Source: Acidobacteriota bacterium (GTDB taxonomy: Bacteria > Acidobacteriota > Terriglobia > Terriglobales > Acidobacteriaceae). Taken from it: a stretch of 13,151 nt of DNA. The translations under genes were made by a program, and so were the position numbers. The notes beneath the pieces were generated by a model, which did no database searches, was not told where the DNA came from, and saw only the letters and a list, made by a program, of their open reading frames with translations. The DNA lies in contig JAJZDO010000237.1 of NCBI GenBank assembly GCA_021805955.1, forward strand, positions 1-13,151. Direction: 5' to 3'. Position 1 is the first letter of the stretch. Every line of letters starts with the position of its first letter. This document shows, piece by piece, positions 1 to 7,447 of the stretch.

Positions 1-203
1 ATGGCGGCTTTCGCGAGGCGCTACTGGACACAGCTCGCGCCGTGGGTATAAAAGGAGAGCCGGTGATCGTTCGCCCACACGAACCCCATCCCGGCCTGCT
101 TGATCTGATGCTTGGGGCTGACTCCAAGCTGGCTTTCCCCAATCCGGAGGAATTGCAGTCCCTGCTGGAGAAAAGCCCCGGATTTTATTTTCTGTGGCAA
201 TAA
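1..203 (+). CDS. sppA: Signal peptide peptidase SppA, C-terminal fragment
   Basis: This is an open frame entering from the left edge (codons in phase with base 3) and ending with TAA at 201-203, giving about 66 residues. The visible peptide starts GGFREALLDTARAVGIKGEP and later contains LLDLMLGAD. That pattern (a helix with 'AxxxGIKGEP', then a short tail with 'LLDLLxG') is typical of the extreme C-terminus of S49 peptidases of the SppA type. These are membrane-bound serine peptidases that degrade cleaved signal peptides. The catalytic Ser/Lys region lies outside the window, so activity cannot be judged. The gene is followed 67 bp later by an IHF/HU-type gene, and this sppA-ihf order is common in several phyla and supports the call. 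Family identity rests on the tail only. Confidence 0.72.
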   Translation, partial: GGFREALLDTARAVGIKGEPVIVRPHEPHPGLLDLMLGADSKLAFPNPEELQSLLEKSPGFYFLWQ

Positions 204-270
204 GTTGTTGAACTATCGATGCGCAAACCCCAGCACGCATCCTATACTCTGAAAGAGAAAGGGCCTGTTC

Positions 271-612
271 ATGACCAAAGCCGATCTTGTAGTGGACGTA
301 ATGCGACTGGGAGATCTGACGCGCACTGACGCGGAGACGATCATCGAAACCATCTTTGATTCCGTCGTGGCAGCTTTGCGCTCCGGAGATAAGATCGAAA
401 TCCGCGGATTCGGCAGCTTCCGCACGCGGCAGCGCAATCCTCGAATTGGCCGCAATCCAAAGACCGGCGCGCGCGTCGAAGTTCCGTCCAAACGGGTCCC
501 CTACTTCAAGCCCAGCAAGGATTTGCGTGATCTGGTCAACCACCAGCCAAATGCTGTAGACCAAGCCATCCCCGCGCACGAAGAACGCGTAGCGGACGGC
601 CCCACGGTCTAG
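271..612 (+). CDS. HU/IHF-family DNA-bending protein (IHF beta-like)
   Basis: This 113-residue protein has the full HU/IHF fold signature. The N-terminal helices begin MTKADLVVDVM; the RGFGSF turn is at residues 45-50; the DNA-intercalating beta-arm has GRNPKTG at 60-66; and the C-terminal helix carries KRVPYFKPSKDL from 74. RGFGSF and PKTG resemble IHF beta more than HU, but no alpha-type partner is visible, so it may act as a homodimer. Family members bend DNA to organise the nucleoid and to help recombination and transcription. The protein is about 20 residues longer than the usual 90-94, with an acidic, non-conserved tail after residue 91. ATG 271 has a purine-rich AGAAAGG about 8 nt upstream and a TATACT -10-like box at 243-248, but no good -35 box. 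Confidence 0.93.
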   Translation: MTKADLVVDVMRLGDLTRTDAETIIETIFDSVVAALRSGDKIEIRGFGSFRTRQRNPRIGRNPKTGARVEVPSKRVPYFKPSKDLRDLVNHQPNAVDQAIPAHEERVADGPTV

Positions 613-758
613 ATCGGCTGCAGGGAATAAGAAGAACTTTCGAAACACCAGCTTCGACCATAGTCTGCGCTTCACGAACCTGGGGCAACTTCACAGTCTG
701 GATGAATAGCGCCCACTGAACGTTCGCCGTCGATGTGCCGGACGCCGTATCATTTTTC

Positions 759-1058
759 ATGCACCTCGCCGTCCTCACGCTGGAGTTGAGACTGGAATAT
801 GCGCGGTCGCTGAAAGATCGGCGGCAGTGCGTCAGAAGCATGAAGGATTCTCTACGCCACGGCTTCAATGTGTCGGTGGCGGAGCTGGACGAAGTTGTTG
901 TCTGGCAGCGCGCCACCGTAGGAATAGCGGCCATCTCAAATTCCAGGGACTATCTTCGCAGACAAATGCAGCAAGTCGAAGAGGCCTCTACCCGCATTGC
1001 GGAAACCCACGGGGCGCAGGTCAGCGACAGCTTTGTGGAGTTCTTTCCTGAAGAGTAG
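759..1058 (+). CDS. DUF503 family protein (YlxP-like)
   Basis: This 99-residue protein matches the DUF503/YlxP pattern: an N-terminal beta strand (LAVLTLELRL), the SLKDRRQCVRSMKD helix, FNVSVAELD, then WQRATVGIAAISN. The family is small and has a ferredoxin-like fold. It is often encoded beside infB or rbfA and is presumed to act in translation or ribosome biogenesis, but its biochemical role is unsettled. Here it sits 104 bp upstream of rbfA, which fits. The start is uncertain. ATG 759 aligns with the usual family N-terminus and is chosen, although it has no clear Shine-Dalgarno; an in-frame GTG at 735 would add eight residues. The ATG lies in a CATG that is also a start codon on the other strand (see findings). 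Confidence 0.88.
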   Translation: MHLAVLTLELRLEYARSLKDRRQCVRSMKDSLRHGFNVSVAELDEVVVWQRATVGIAAISNSRDYLRRQMQQVEEASTRIAETHGAQVSDSFVEFFPEE

Positions 1059-1162
1059 AAATATGTGCGTTGGGTGGTTGTGGCACAAGTTTGATATCCT
1101 CATTCGTTTGCATGATTGTTGCGGCAGCCGTTTGATCCAATGGAATCGAGAGAGGTGAGATC

Positions 1163-1600
1163 ATGCCAGAACAACGCGGACGCACCTATCACCAAAATCG
1201 CGTTGCGGAGACATTGCGCGAAGAAATCAGCGCCATGCTGGAAGGTCAGCTAAGCGATCCTCGGATCAACTTCGGCTATGTGAGCGAGGTTGTGCTGGCT
1301 CCCGGGGGAAAATCCGCGCGTATCTACGTGGCCGTGGAGGGAGACGCGAAGGACGAGGAAGACATGTTGGCCGGGCTGGAGGCAGCTCGCGGTTACATTC
1401 GCCATCAGTTGCTGCAGCGGATGGGCGTTCGCCATATACCGGAGCTGTTTTTTCAGGTCGACCACTCAGAACCGGTGCGGGCAAGAATCGACGAGTTGCT
1501 GGGAAGAGTGGAGCGACGCAATCGCCAAAAAGAAAGATTGCAACATGAAAGCGCTCAGGCCGCCACTATTGTGAAGCCTTCATCGAGTGAGCCAAAATAA
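1163..1600 (+). CDS. rbfA: Ribosome-binding factor A
   Basis: This 145-residue RbfA binds the 30S subunit during late 16S rRNA maturation and cold adaptation. It has the single KH-like domain: an N-terminal helix with RVAETLREEISAML, then LSDPRINFGYVSEVVLAPGG, SARIYVAVEG and a central helix. These are followed by the conserved RHIPELFFQVDHS strand (where the family has 'R.P.L.F..D.S') and an arginine-rich C-terminal helix. The last 25 residues are a low-complexity Ser/Glu tail. A strong Shine-Dalgarno (AGAGGTGAG) precedes ATG 1163 and fixes the start. The stop is 2 nt before nrnA, so the two are probably translated from one message. Confidence 0.95.
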   Translation: MPEQRGRTYHQNRVAETLREEISAMLEGQLSDPRINFGYVSEVVLAPGGKSARIYVAVEGDAKDEEDMLAGLEAARGYIRHQLLQRMGVRHIPELFFQVDHSEPVRARIDELLGRVERRNRQKERLQHESAQAATIVKPSSSEPK

Positions 1601-1602
1601 GA

Positions 1603-2670
1603 ATGAAAAAACGCACCATGACCGAGCAGCGAACGCCGGCGAGTCCGACTGAAAATGGCGGCCGCATCGAGACGCAAGCGCGGGACATACCGAGTCAGCC
1701 CATCGCAGCCGTATTGGATGCGATCCAAAAGCGGCACCGATTTTTGCTGACATCGCACTGTCGCCCCGATGGCGACGCGGTGGGTTCCCTGCTGGCGTTA
1801 TGGATGACGTTGAACGCGATGGGCAAGCATGCGGAGATGCTGCTCTATGATCCGGTCCCGGTCATCTACAGGACCCTTCCCTCTGCGGATCAGATCCGCG
1901 GCGTCGCAGGCCTGGCGGCTGGTTTTGAGCCTGACGCTGTAGTTTTGCTGGAGTGCGACAGCGTCGGAAGGTCACGGCTCCAAGGCCTGGAAGATAAATT
2001 TCTGATCAACATCGATCACCATACCAGCGGCAACCCCTTTGCCAGCGTGAACTGGATCGATACCAAGGCAAGCGCGGTCGCGGAGATGGTCTATCGGCTG
2101 GCAGACGCTGCCAAGGTGGCGGTGACGCCTGCGATGGCAACCTGTCTCTACACCGCTTTGTTGAGCGATACCGGCTCGTTTTGCTATGAAGGCACCAGTG
2201 CCAGTACATTCGCCCTCGCCAAGGGTTTGGTTGAGCTTGGCGCCAACCCTGCGCGCATTGCAGAGGACCTCTACTTCAGCAATCCACTCTCCAAAATGCA
2301 ACTTCTCGGAGTGGCGCTGACGACATTGCAGCGCGATGGCAGTGTGGCATGGCTGTGGGTCACGCATGACGACATGGTTCGACTGGGAGCGAGTGACGAA
2401 GACGCCCTCGGCATCGTCAACTATGCAATCGGGATTTCAGGAGTCGAGATCGCGGTGTTTCTGCGGGAGATGGCGGACCAGCACATACGGGTCAGCTTGC
2501 GCAGCAAGAGCACGGTCCGGGTGACCCATGTTGCGGAACAATTTGGCGGCGGCGGCCATGAAAACGCCAGCGGCTGCACACTGGATGGCCCCATCGCAAC
2601 GGCAACCGAGCGCATTCTGGACGCGGTGCGCCAGCACCTTCATCTGCTTGCTATAGCCGGAGAGACATAA
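1603..2670 (+). CDS. nrnA: Bifunctional oligoribonuclease/PAP phosphatase (DHH family, NrnA-like)
   Basis: This 355-residue DHH/DHHA1 phosphoesterase belongs to a family that degrades nanoRNAs from the end and dephosphorylates 3'-phosphoadenosine 5'-phosphate, using Mn ions in the cytoplasm. Visible motifs are HCRPDGDAVG (52-61, motif I), ECDS (117-120), the signature NIDHH (136-140), ALLSDTGSF (185-193), and the substrate-binding glycine-rich FGGGGHENASG near 314-324 in the DHHA1 domain. All the expected metal-binding His/Asp residues appear to be present. The first 35 residues are a variable extension. ATG 1603 follows the rbfA stop by 2 nt with little Shine-Dalgarno, which suggests translational coupling; ATG 1618 is an alternative. 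The rbfA-DHH order is widespread, but truB, which often follows, is absent here. Confidence 0.93.
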   Translation: MKKRTMTEQRTPASPTENGGRIETQARDIPSQPIAAVLDAIQKRHRFLLTSHCRPDGDAVGSLLALWMTLNAMGKHAEMLLYDPVPVIYRTLPSADQIRGVAGLAAGFEPDAVVLLECDSVGRSRLQGLEDKFLINIDHHTSGNPFASVNWIDTKASAVAEMVYRLADAAKVAVTPAMATCLYTALLSDTGSFCYEGTSASTFALAKGLVELGANPARIAEDLYFSNPLSKMQLLGVALTTLQRDGSVAWLWVTHDDMVRLGASDEDALGIVNYAIGISGVEIAVFLREMADQHIRVSLRSKSTVRVTHVAEQFGGGGHENASGCTLDGPIATATERILDAVRQHLHLLAIAGET

Positions 2671-2698
2671 CAGGTCGGACGTCTGATGAGATACGCGG

Positions 2699-3562
2699 CT
2701 ACACATCGCAGAGATTGGCCGCCTGCAGGAGTCCCGCGTATGGATCGCCGGCGGGCACAAACTCATGGGCCACATAACCATGAAAATTGGCCGCTACCAG
2801 GCCGCGCATCACGCCGTCCCACTGCACTTCCTGCTGATCGTTGAGTTCGTGGCGCCCAGGAACGCCGCCGGTGTGGAAATGGCCGAGCCATTGAATGTTC
2901 TGCTGGATGGTATCGATTAAATCGCCTTCCATAATCTGCATGTGGTAAATGTCGTAGAGCAGTTTGACATTGGGTGAGTTCACCTCTTGCATCACTTCTA
3001 CTCCCCAGGCTGTGTGGTCGCACATGTACTCCTTATGGTTGACCTTGCTATTCAATAGCTCCATGCAGATGGTGACGCCGTGGTCCTCGGCAATTTTCTT
3101 CACTCGATTTAACCCAAGCACCGTATTCTTCGCGCCTTCCGCGTCGGAAAGCCCGGCACGATTGCCGGAGAATGTGATGACATTCGGTACGCCGGCTTTG
3201 GCCGCGAGAGGAATGTTCCGCCGAAATCCACTTTCAATTTGAGCGTGATTTTCAACGCGATTGAGACCGCGAGCGATCTCGCCTCCATCGGCGTAACCCA
3301 TGGTGCAGATCAATCCATAGCGTCGTGGAACTTCATACTCGTCAGGATTGAGGAGATCGATTCCTTTGAGCCCAATGTGCGCTGCGTACGCAGCGAGATC
3401 GTCCAGATTGATCTTCGGATAGCACCACCGGCACACGGACTGCTGAATTCTTCCCCGCCGCAGGATAGGCGGACCACTCGCAGACCACAATGCCGGCCCA
3501 CTTGTAGCCAGCGCAGCGCTGGCTACGATACTTTCCAACATTCGGCGCCTGGAGATTCCCAT
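2699..3562 (-). CDS. Tat-exported hydroxypyruvate isomerase-like TIM-barrel protein
   Basis: The 287-residue protein starts with a likely twin-arginine signal (SRRRMLE at residues 4-10, then a hydrophobic Ala/Ser-rich stretch). A sugar isomerase-type TIM barrel (AP endonuclease 2 superfamily) follows. Hyi-like signatures are ICMELLNSKV (E168), LLYDIYHMQIMEGDL (D204), GHFHTGGVPGRHE (about 227-239) and the final VAHEF (E267); the two Glu and the Asp/His residues are the expected metal site. Cytoplasmic Hyi interconverts hydroxypyruvate and tartronate semialdehyde, but the exported version must have another, unknown sugar substrate. ATG 3562 is chosen because AGGA lies 8 nt upstream and the Tat motif follows at once; the frame is open for 69 more codons upstream, but those look non-coding. 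It converges with nrnA, with a 28-bp gap. Confidence 0.88.
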   Translation of the reverse strand: MGISRRRMLESIVASAALATSGPALWSASGPPILRRGRIQQSVCRWCYPKINLDDLAAYAAHIGLKGIDLLNPDEYEVPRRYGLICTMGYADGGEIARGLNRVENHAQIESGFRRNIPLAAKAGVPNVITFSGNRAGLSDAEGAKNTVLGLNRVKKIAEDHGVTICMELLNSKVNHKEYMCDHTAWGVEVMQEVNSPNVKLLYDIYHMQIMEGDLIDTIQQNIQWLGHFHTGGVPGRHELNDQQEVQWDGVMRGLVAANFHGYVAHEFVPAGDPYAGLLQAANLCDV

Positions 3563-3736
3563 ATCAAATATCCTGTCAGCTAAAAAGATACCTTGGGTCG
3601 ATCGTTCGTGCATTGCCGCAAAATGAAACATCGTTCCTTTCGCGCATTTTCGCTTTCCATCGTCATTCATCGCAGCTTTTGATAGGCTGGGTAAGGTCTT
3701 CGCTGTATCGATGCGGAGCTTACCACTCAGGACGAA

Positions 3737-5470
3737 GTGATCGCAAACCGAAGCGACAATTGGAGGCAATACCTGCCGGGCGGAAGCTTCTGGCAGAAAC
3801 TCACCACCGCGACGGTGGCCGAGTTTGCTACGCTAGTGGGCTTCACGACCTTCTTTCTTGGATACGGACTGGTTCCCTATCTGGGAGGATCGGTGATTGG
3901 CTTGGTGGGCGCGGATGAGCCGCGCTACGCGCAAATCGCCCGGGAAATGCTGGCCCGGCATGACTTCATAACCCCAATGCTGTATGGCAAGCCGTGGCTG
4001 GAAAAGCCCGCGCTCTACTATTGGCGGGCCATGTTCTCCTTCAAGGATTTTGGAGTCCATGACTGGTCGGCCCGACTGCCTTCGGCTGAATTTGCGTTCA
4101 TTTTGATCGTTCTGATTTACCTGCACATGCGCCGGTTTCGGCCAGGCGGGCAATTGGATGCTGCGTTGATCACAGTATCTTGCGCCGGAATCATTGGGTT
4201 CGCCCGCGGTGCCTCCACAGACATGCAACTGGCCGCGCCTTTCTGCATTGGCATGCTGGGTTGGTATGCCTGGTATGAAACCGACAAAAAATTCTGGTTG
4301 TTCGATCTCTATTTTTTCGGCGGCGCTGCCACGCTCGCCAAAGGCCCAGTCGCACCGGTAATGGCATTCTCTATTATTTTTTTATTTGCGGCACTGCGCA
4401 AGGAGTGGTCTTTGCTGCGCAGGACCATCTGGATGCCAGGAATTGTGCTGTATCTGGCCATGGTCTTGCCATGGTTTATTGCTGTTCAGCATCGAAACCC
4501 ACAGTTCTTGCGGGTGTTTTTCTGGGAACACAATCTGGAGCGCTTTGCCACAGACCGCTTTCGGCATGAGCAAGCGGTCTGGTACTACATTGCGATTATG
4601 GCGCTGGCGTTGCTCCCGTGGCTTGCGCTGGCATGGGCCGCTTGCTGGGATGCCGTAAGCAATTCGATTGACGAATGGAAGGTCCGTCGCAATCCGGACC
4701 GTTATATCGGAAATCCCAGGGCTGGGGACGCATTTCCTGAATTTCTTGTCTTGTGGGCCGCCTTCCCGATCATTTTTTTCAGCTTCTCCCAATCGAAGCT
4801 TCCTGGATACATTCTGCCAGCGGTGCCGCCGATTACCATTTTGTGCGGCGACTATCTGAATCGCATCCGAAAACGCGGTCTGAAGATGCCGCTGCTGACG
4901 ATTCATTCCATCGTCGTCGGCGGACTGGTCGCTGTAACCTTGATGCTTCCGATGATTCTGATCCATCCGCACCAATGGCCCCCGACGCGCGTCATCGCCG
5001 CCGCGCTGATGGATGGTGGGGCAGTCACGTTCGCTATTCTTGTGGTAGTGTTGCGCTTCGGAATGGCCCGCCTGCGCGTCGCAACACTGGTCCCAGTGGC
5101 CCTGATTCTTGTGTTTCTGCTGGGCACGCGCAATGGCGTTCTGCTGGACCAGAAATATTCAGCTCGTACGCTGGCGCATGAGCTGACATCGCTCCCGGAT
5201 GCTCCACACGTCATCGCGGTATACCAGGCCCGCCGCGATGTGCAATATGGACTGGGTTTTTATCTGAATGAGCGCGTATCCAACTACCAGAGATCCGGGA
5301 TTCCTCCAGAGGCCCATCTGCTGGTGGTGCAGGACCTCTCCAACGCGGCAGAGGAACGACAATCGCGAGATCAACTGAAAAAAATGTTGGCCGGGCGTCA
5401 ATATGAGCCCCTGTTTTTCTATCGCCCTCAGAACCTGACGGTCTATCGGGTAAGCCCACTGTCGCAGTAA
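3737..5470 (+). CDS. ArnT-like GT-C glycosyltransferase, multi-pass membrane protein
   Basis: This 577-residue integral membrane protein of the ArnT/PMT (GT83/GT39-like) type transfers sugars from polyprenyl-phosphate donors on the outer face of the inner membrane. The first external loop has the acidic catalytic motif GADEPRYAQIAREM (D60, E61), followed by KPWLEKPALYYW (85-96). Later come TLAKGP (199-204), FFWEHNLERFA (261-271) and SQSKLPGYILP (351-361), all strongly ArnT-like. About a dozen hydrophobic segments are followed by a soluble C-terminal domain of roughly 110 residues. Lipid A aminoarabinose transfer is not implied; acceptors in this family vary. The start is GTG 3737 with CAGGACGAA just upstream. 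The gene diverges from the TIM-barrel gene across a 174-bp gap in which I see no convincing promoter. Confidence 0.88.
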   Translation: MIANRSDNWRQYLPGGSFWQKLTTATVAEFATLVGFTTFFLGYGLVPYLGGSVIGLVGADEPRYAQIAREMLARHDFITPMLYGKPWLEKPALYYWRAMFSFKDFGVHDWSARLPSAEFAFILIVLIYLHMRRFRPGGQLDAALITVSCAGIIGFARGASTDMQLAAPFCIGMLGWYAWYETDKKFWLFDLYFFGGAATLAKGPVAPVMAFSIIFLFAALRKEWSLLRRTIWMPGIVLYLAMVLPWFIAVQHRNPQFLRVFFWEHNLERFATDRFRHEQAVWYYIAIMALALLPWLALAWAACWDAVSNSIDEWKVRRNPDRYIGNPRAGDAFPEFLVLWAAFPIIFFSFSQSKLPGYILPAVPPITILCGDYLNRIRKRGLKMPLLTIHSIVVGGLVAVTLMLPMILIHPHQWPPTRVIAAALMDGGAVTFAILVVVLRFGMARLRVATLVPVALILVFLLGTRNGVLLDQKYSARTLAHELTSLPDAPHVIAVYQARRDVQYGLGFYLNERVSNYQRSGIPPEAHLLVVQDLSNAAEERQSRDQLKKMLAGRQYEPLFFYRPQNLTVYRVSPLSQ

Positions 5471-5510
5471 CCATCCTACGGGTGGCAATTACGTAGCGTA
5501 CCGAATGGTG

Positions 5511-5642
5511 TCAGTTGATATACACCCCCAAAATCCGCCGCAATTCCTGGATTTGCGGCTTTTCGATTTGGCCCCTAATGCCGTACACTCGCGCCATACG
5601 GTTGATATCTTTGGCCGCGCGCATTCGCGGATCTCTTTCCAT
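5511..5642 (-). CDS. Possible 43-aa protein, unrecognised
   Basis: This is a short minus-strand frame from ATG at 5642 to TGA at 5511, lying wholly in the gap between the glycosyltransferase stop and the acetyltransferase start. The peptide is charged and helix-like, with RMRAAKDINRMARVYGIRG and ending QELRRILGVYIN. Its codon choice looks like real coding sequence, while the plus-strand frame over the same bases gives an implausible protein. Against it, the Shine-Dalgarno is weak and the frame stays open upstream into the antisense of the acetyltransferase, so the ATG is not forced. I do not recognise a family. It could also be the remnant of a longer gene. Confidence 0.27.
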   Translation of the reverse strand: MERDPRMRAAKDINRMARVYGIRGQIEKPQIQELRRILGVYIN

Positions 5643-5663
5643 GATTCGTCTGCGCAGTTGATC

Positions 5664-6665
5664 ATGACCTCCGCGCTCCAGCTCGAATTTCTCGACCTGC
5701 GTCATTTCTCCGCGCAGCATCTTCGTCCGCTTTTGGACGAGGAGAGCGCTCTTTGGAGCCAGCGCCTTCACTGGGACTATCGCAGTTCCGCAAGCCTTGT
5801 CTTGCAGTACATCGAGTCGCATCTGCTGAGCGGTTATGCTGCTCTGGATCAAGGTCGTGTCTGCGGGTACATCTTTTGTGTGTATGAAACCAATAAAGCA
5901 GTCATTGGCGATGTCTTCGCTTCTCGTCTGGGAGTGGATGAGTCCGCCGCAGTTGCCGTCGAGCTGCAATTGATCGATCGATTGCTGGAGACGCTGCAAC
6001 ACTCACCCGATCTCACCCGAGTCGAAGCGCAACTATTGCTGCACCCGCATGGCCTTCATCGGGAACCGTTTGAGCGCGCCGGATTTCAACTGTATCCGCG
6101 GCTGTTTATGGAATTGGAATTGAATCCGCCGGAGCCTTCAGATTCCACTCCCGCCGTTCGTCCTGACGAATTCGAAGGTCCAGGAGGGGGTCATTACCGC
6201 CGATGGAAGAATTCCGACTTCGAACTATCTCCGCGGTTGATTACCGCTTCCTATGCGGGCCACATCGACAGTGAAATCAACGACCAGTATTTGTCTCCGG
6301 GCGGAGCGCAAAGATTCTTGCATAACGTTGTGCGCTTCCCAGGGTGTGGAATTTTTGAGGAACAGGCATCCTGGGTATTGGCGGCGCCGTACGACGAACG
6401 GTTATTTGGCCTGCTTTTATGTTCCCGGGTGAGCGCCGTTGTTGGCCATGTGACTCAGGTATGCATTCTGCCGGAATTTCAGCGCCGGGGAGTGGGAGAA
6501 AAACTTCTCCACTTGTGCGCGGCATCTTTGCAGGCCAATGGATGTAATGCCGTTACGCTGACGGTGACCGAGAGAAACACCAGTGCAGTCAGCCTCTATC
6601 GGCACCTGAGCTACCATGTCCAGTACCGATTCGACGCGATGCTGTGGGAAAAGCGCTGGCATTGA
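5664..6665 (+). CDS. GNAT-family N-acetyltransferase, two-lobed
   Basis: With the start placed at ATG 5664 this is a 333-residue protein. The C-terminal half is a clear GNAT domain: the beta strand HVTQVCILPEF leads into the acetyl-CoA pyrophosphate loop QRRGVGEKLL (residues 273-282). This is followed by VTLTVTERNTSAVSLYRHLSY, the usual motif B with the N..A..LY signature. The N-terminal half (residues 1-150) looks like a degenerate second GNAT-like lobe (GYAALDQGRVCGYIFCVYE, then VIGDVFAS). The substrate cannot be told. The frame is open back to 5505, but residues upstream of 5664 look non-coding and overlap the minus-strand small ORF. No strong Shine-Dalgarno is seen at 5664. It is on the same strand as the glycosyltransferase, 193 bp downstream. 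Confidence 0.82.
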   Translation: MTSALQLEFLDLRHFSAQHLRPLLDEESALWSQRLHWDYRSSASLVLQYIESHLLSGYAALDQGRVCGYIFCVYETNKAVIGDVFASRLGVDESAAVAVELQLIDRLLETLQHSPDLTRVEAQLLLHPHGLHREPFERAGFQLYPRLFMELELNPPEPSDSTPAVRPDEFEGPGGGHYRRWKNSDFELSPRLITASYAGHIDSEINDQYLSPGGAQRFLHNVVRFPGCGIFEEQASWVLAAPYDERLFGLLLCSRVSAVVGHVTQVCILPEFQRRGVGEKLLHLCAASLQANGCNAVTLTVTERNTSAVSLYRHLSYHVQYRFDAMLWEKRWH

Positions 6666-6730
6666 TTTTTGAAAATCTGTGTCAACGAAACTCGCAAGAC
6701 AGCAACCGATCGGTAGTTGCCTGCCGCTCC

Positions 6731-6910
6731 TCAGTGCTTGATCAGCCACATCGCCCAACTGGCGGCAATGGTCCCCAGAACGAATAGGGAAAAGCAATAC
6801 AGGCCATAGCGAACCATGGCGCGAGTCTCCGAGCGTTGCGTGATGCCGAATACCACGGAGGCAAACAGAGCGAACAGAAGCACTGCGGTGAAGTGCGAAG
6901 GAGTATACAT
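6731..6910 (-). CDS. Small membrane protein, 59 aa, two predicted helices
   Basis: The frame runs from ATG at 6910 to TGA at 6731. The peptide has a hydrophobic segment at about residues 8-23 (FTAVLLFALFASVVFGI), a short basic/acidic loop with QRSETRAMVR, and a second hydrophobic segment at about 35-56 ending MWLIKH. Its ATG directly abuts the TAA of the upstream DUF6677-like gene (TAA-ATG), and GGGGAGGAAG lies 6-7 nt upstream inside that gene's end. The position and this ribosome site make it a convincing real gene, cotranscribed and translationally coupled. I recognise no family. It converges with the acetyltransferase across a 65-bp gap containing a weak hairpin (GCAAC 6702-6706, GTTGC 6716-6720). 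Confidence 0.78.
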   Translation of the reverse strand: MYTPSHFTAVLLFALFASVVFGITQRSETRAMVRYGLYCFSLFVLGTIAASWAMWLIKH

Positions 6911-7336
6911 TTAGCGCTTCCTCCCCAGACGAAGACTGTGCGCATCGACGGCGGAAACAAAGTTCAGCAGTCCTGCCACAACGATGAACTTGGTGCCGTA
7001 GTCTGCGGTGACGACCTGCACGATATTCTGCCCCCAGTCAAAAACTGAAGATGAAATATAGAGTGCGCCATTGCCCAGATCGCCGACAAATCCCAGCATA
7101 TCGAGCACTTCCCCAGTGTTCGCCGCGTAAATTTTTCCATGCATGGCAAGGCCGAGAGCGAACATGCAGGTGATGGAGACGAAGAGGAGAACTGCCCGGA
7201 TCCATTTGCCTTGCATCAAATGGCCGAGTCCGGGAACCAGCCATCCAGCAAAGAGGATAATTCCGGCGGAGAATTGCTTTGAGCCGGCTGCAGATTGCGC
7301 GGCGCTTTCCTTCGTGGTGGCCTTGGTCGTGGACAT
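6911..7336 (-). CDS. DUF6677-like membrane protein
   Basis: With the start at ATG 7336 this is a 141-residue protein. A Ser/Thr/Lys-rich N-terminus of about 20 residues is followed by hydrophobic stretches at about 22-40 (with LVPGLGHLMQGK) and 46-65. A periplasmic-looking middle follows, then a last helix with YGTKFIVVAGLLNFVSAVDA (113-132) and a basic end LRLGRKR. The 'PGxGH...QGK' hairpin and the 'YG..F...AGLLN.....DA' end recall the DUF6677 family seen in Acidobacteriota; this is from memory of the pattern and the function is unknown. The start is unsure: GGAG touches ATG 7336, and ATG ATG near 7387 or other upstream codons are possible. It lies 111 bp below the M24 peptidase gene on the same strand. 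Confidence 0.72.
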   Translation of the reverse strand: MSTTKATTKESAAQSAAGSKQFSAGIILFAGWLVPGLGHLMQGKWIRAVLLFVSITCMFALGLAMHGKIYAANTGEVLDMLGFVGDLGNGALYISSSVFDWGQNIVQVVTADYGTKFIVVAGLLNFVSAVDAHSLRLGRKR

Positions 7337-7447
7337 CTCCAACGAATATACCAGTTTCGTACCGAGCATTTGTTGGCCCGTCATCATTACTTTGTAGCCT
7401 GCCGCGTGAATGTCGACAGGCAAGTCTCTAGCTGGGCGAGAAAATTT

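Noticed and set aside
1059..1162. Possible sigma-54 promoter (GTGGCAC...) upstream of rbfA
   Set aside because: The GG to GC spacing needed for -24/-12 is not met (AT is found where GC is required).
3563..3769. N-terminal extension of the TIM-barrel gene upstream of 3562
   Set aside because: The open frame continues, but ATG 3562 has a ribosome site and starts a Tat signal; the upstream residues look random and overlap the glycosyltransferase start.
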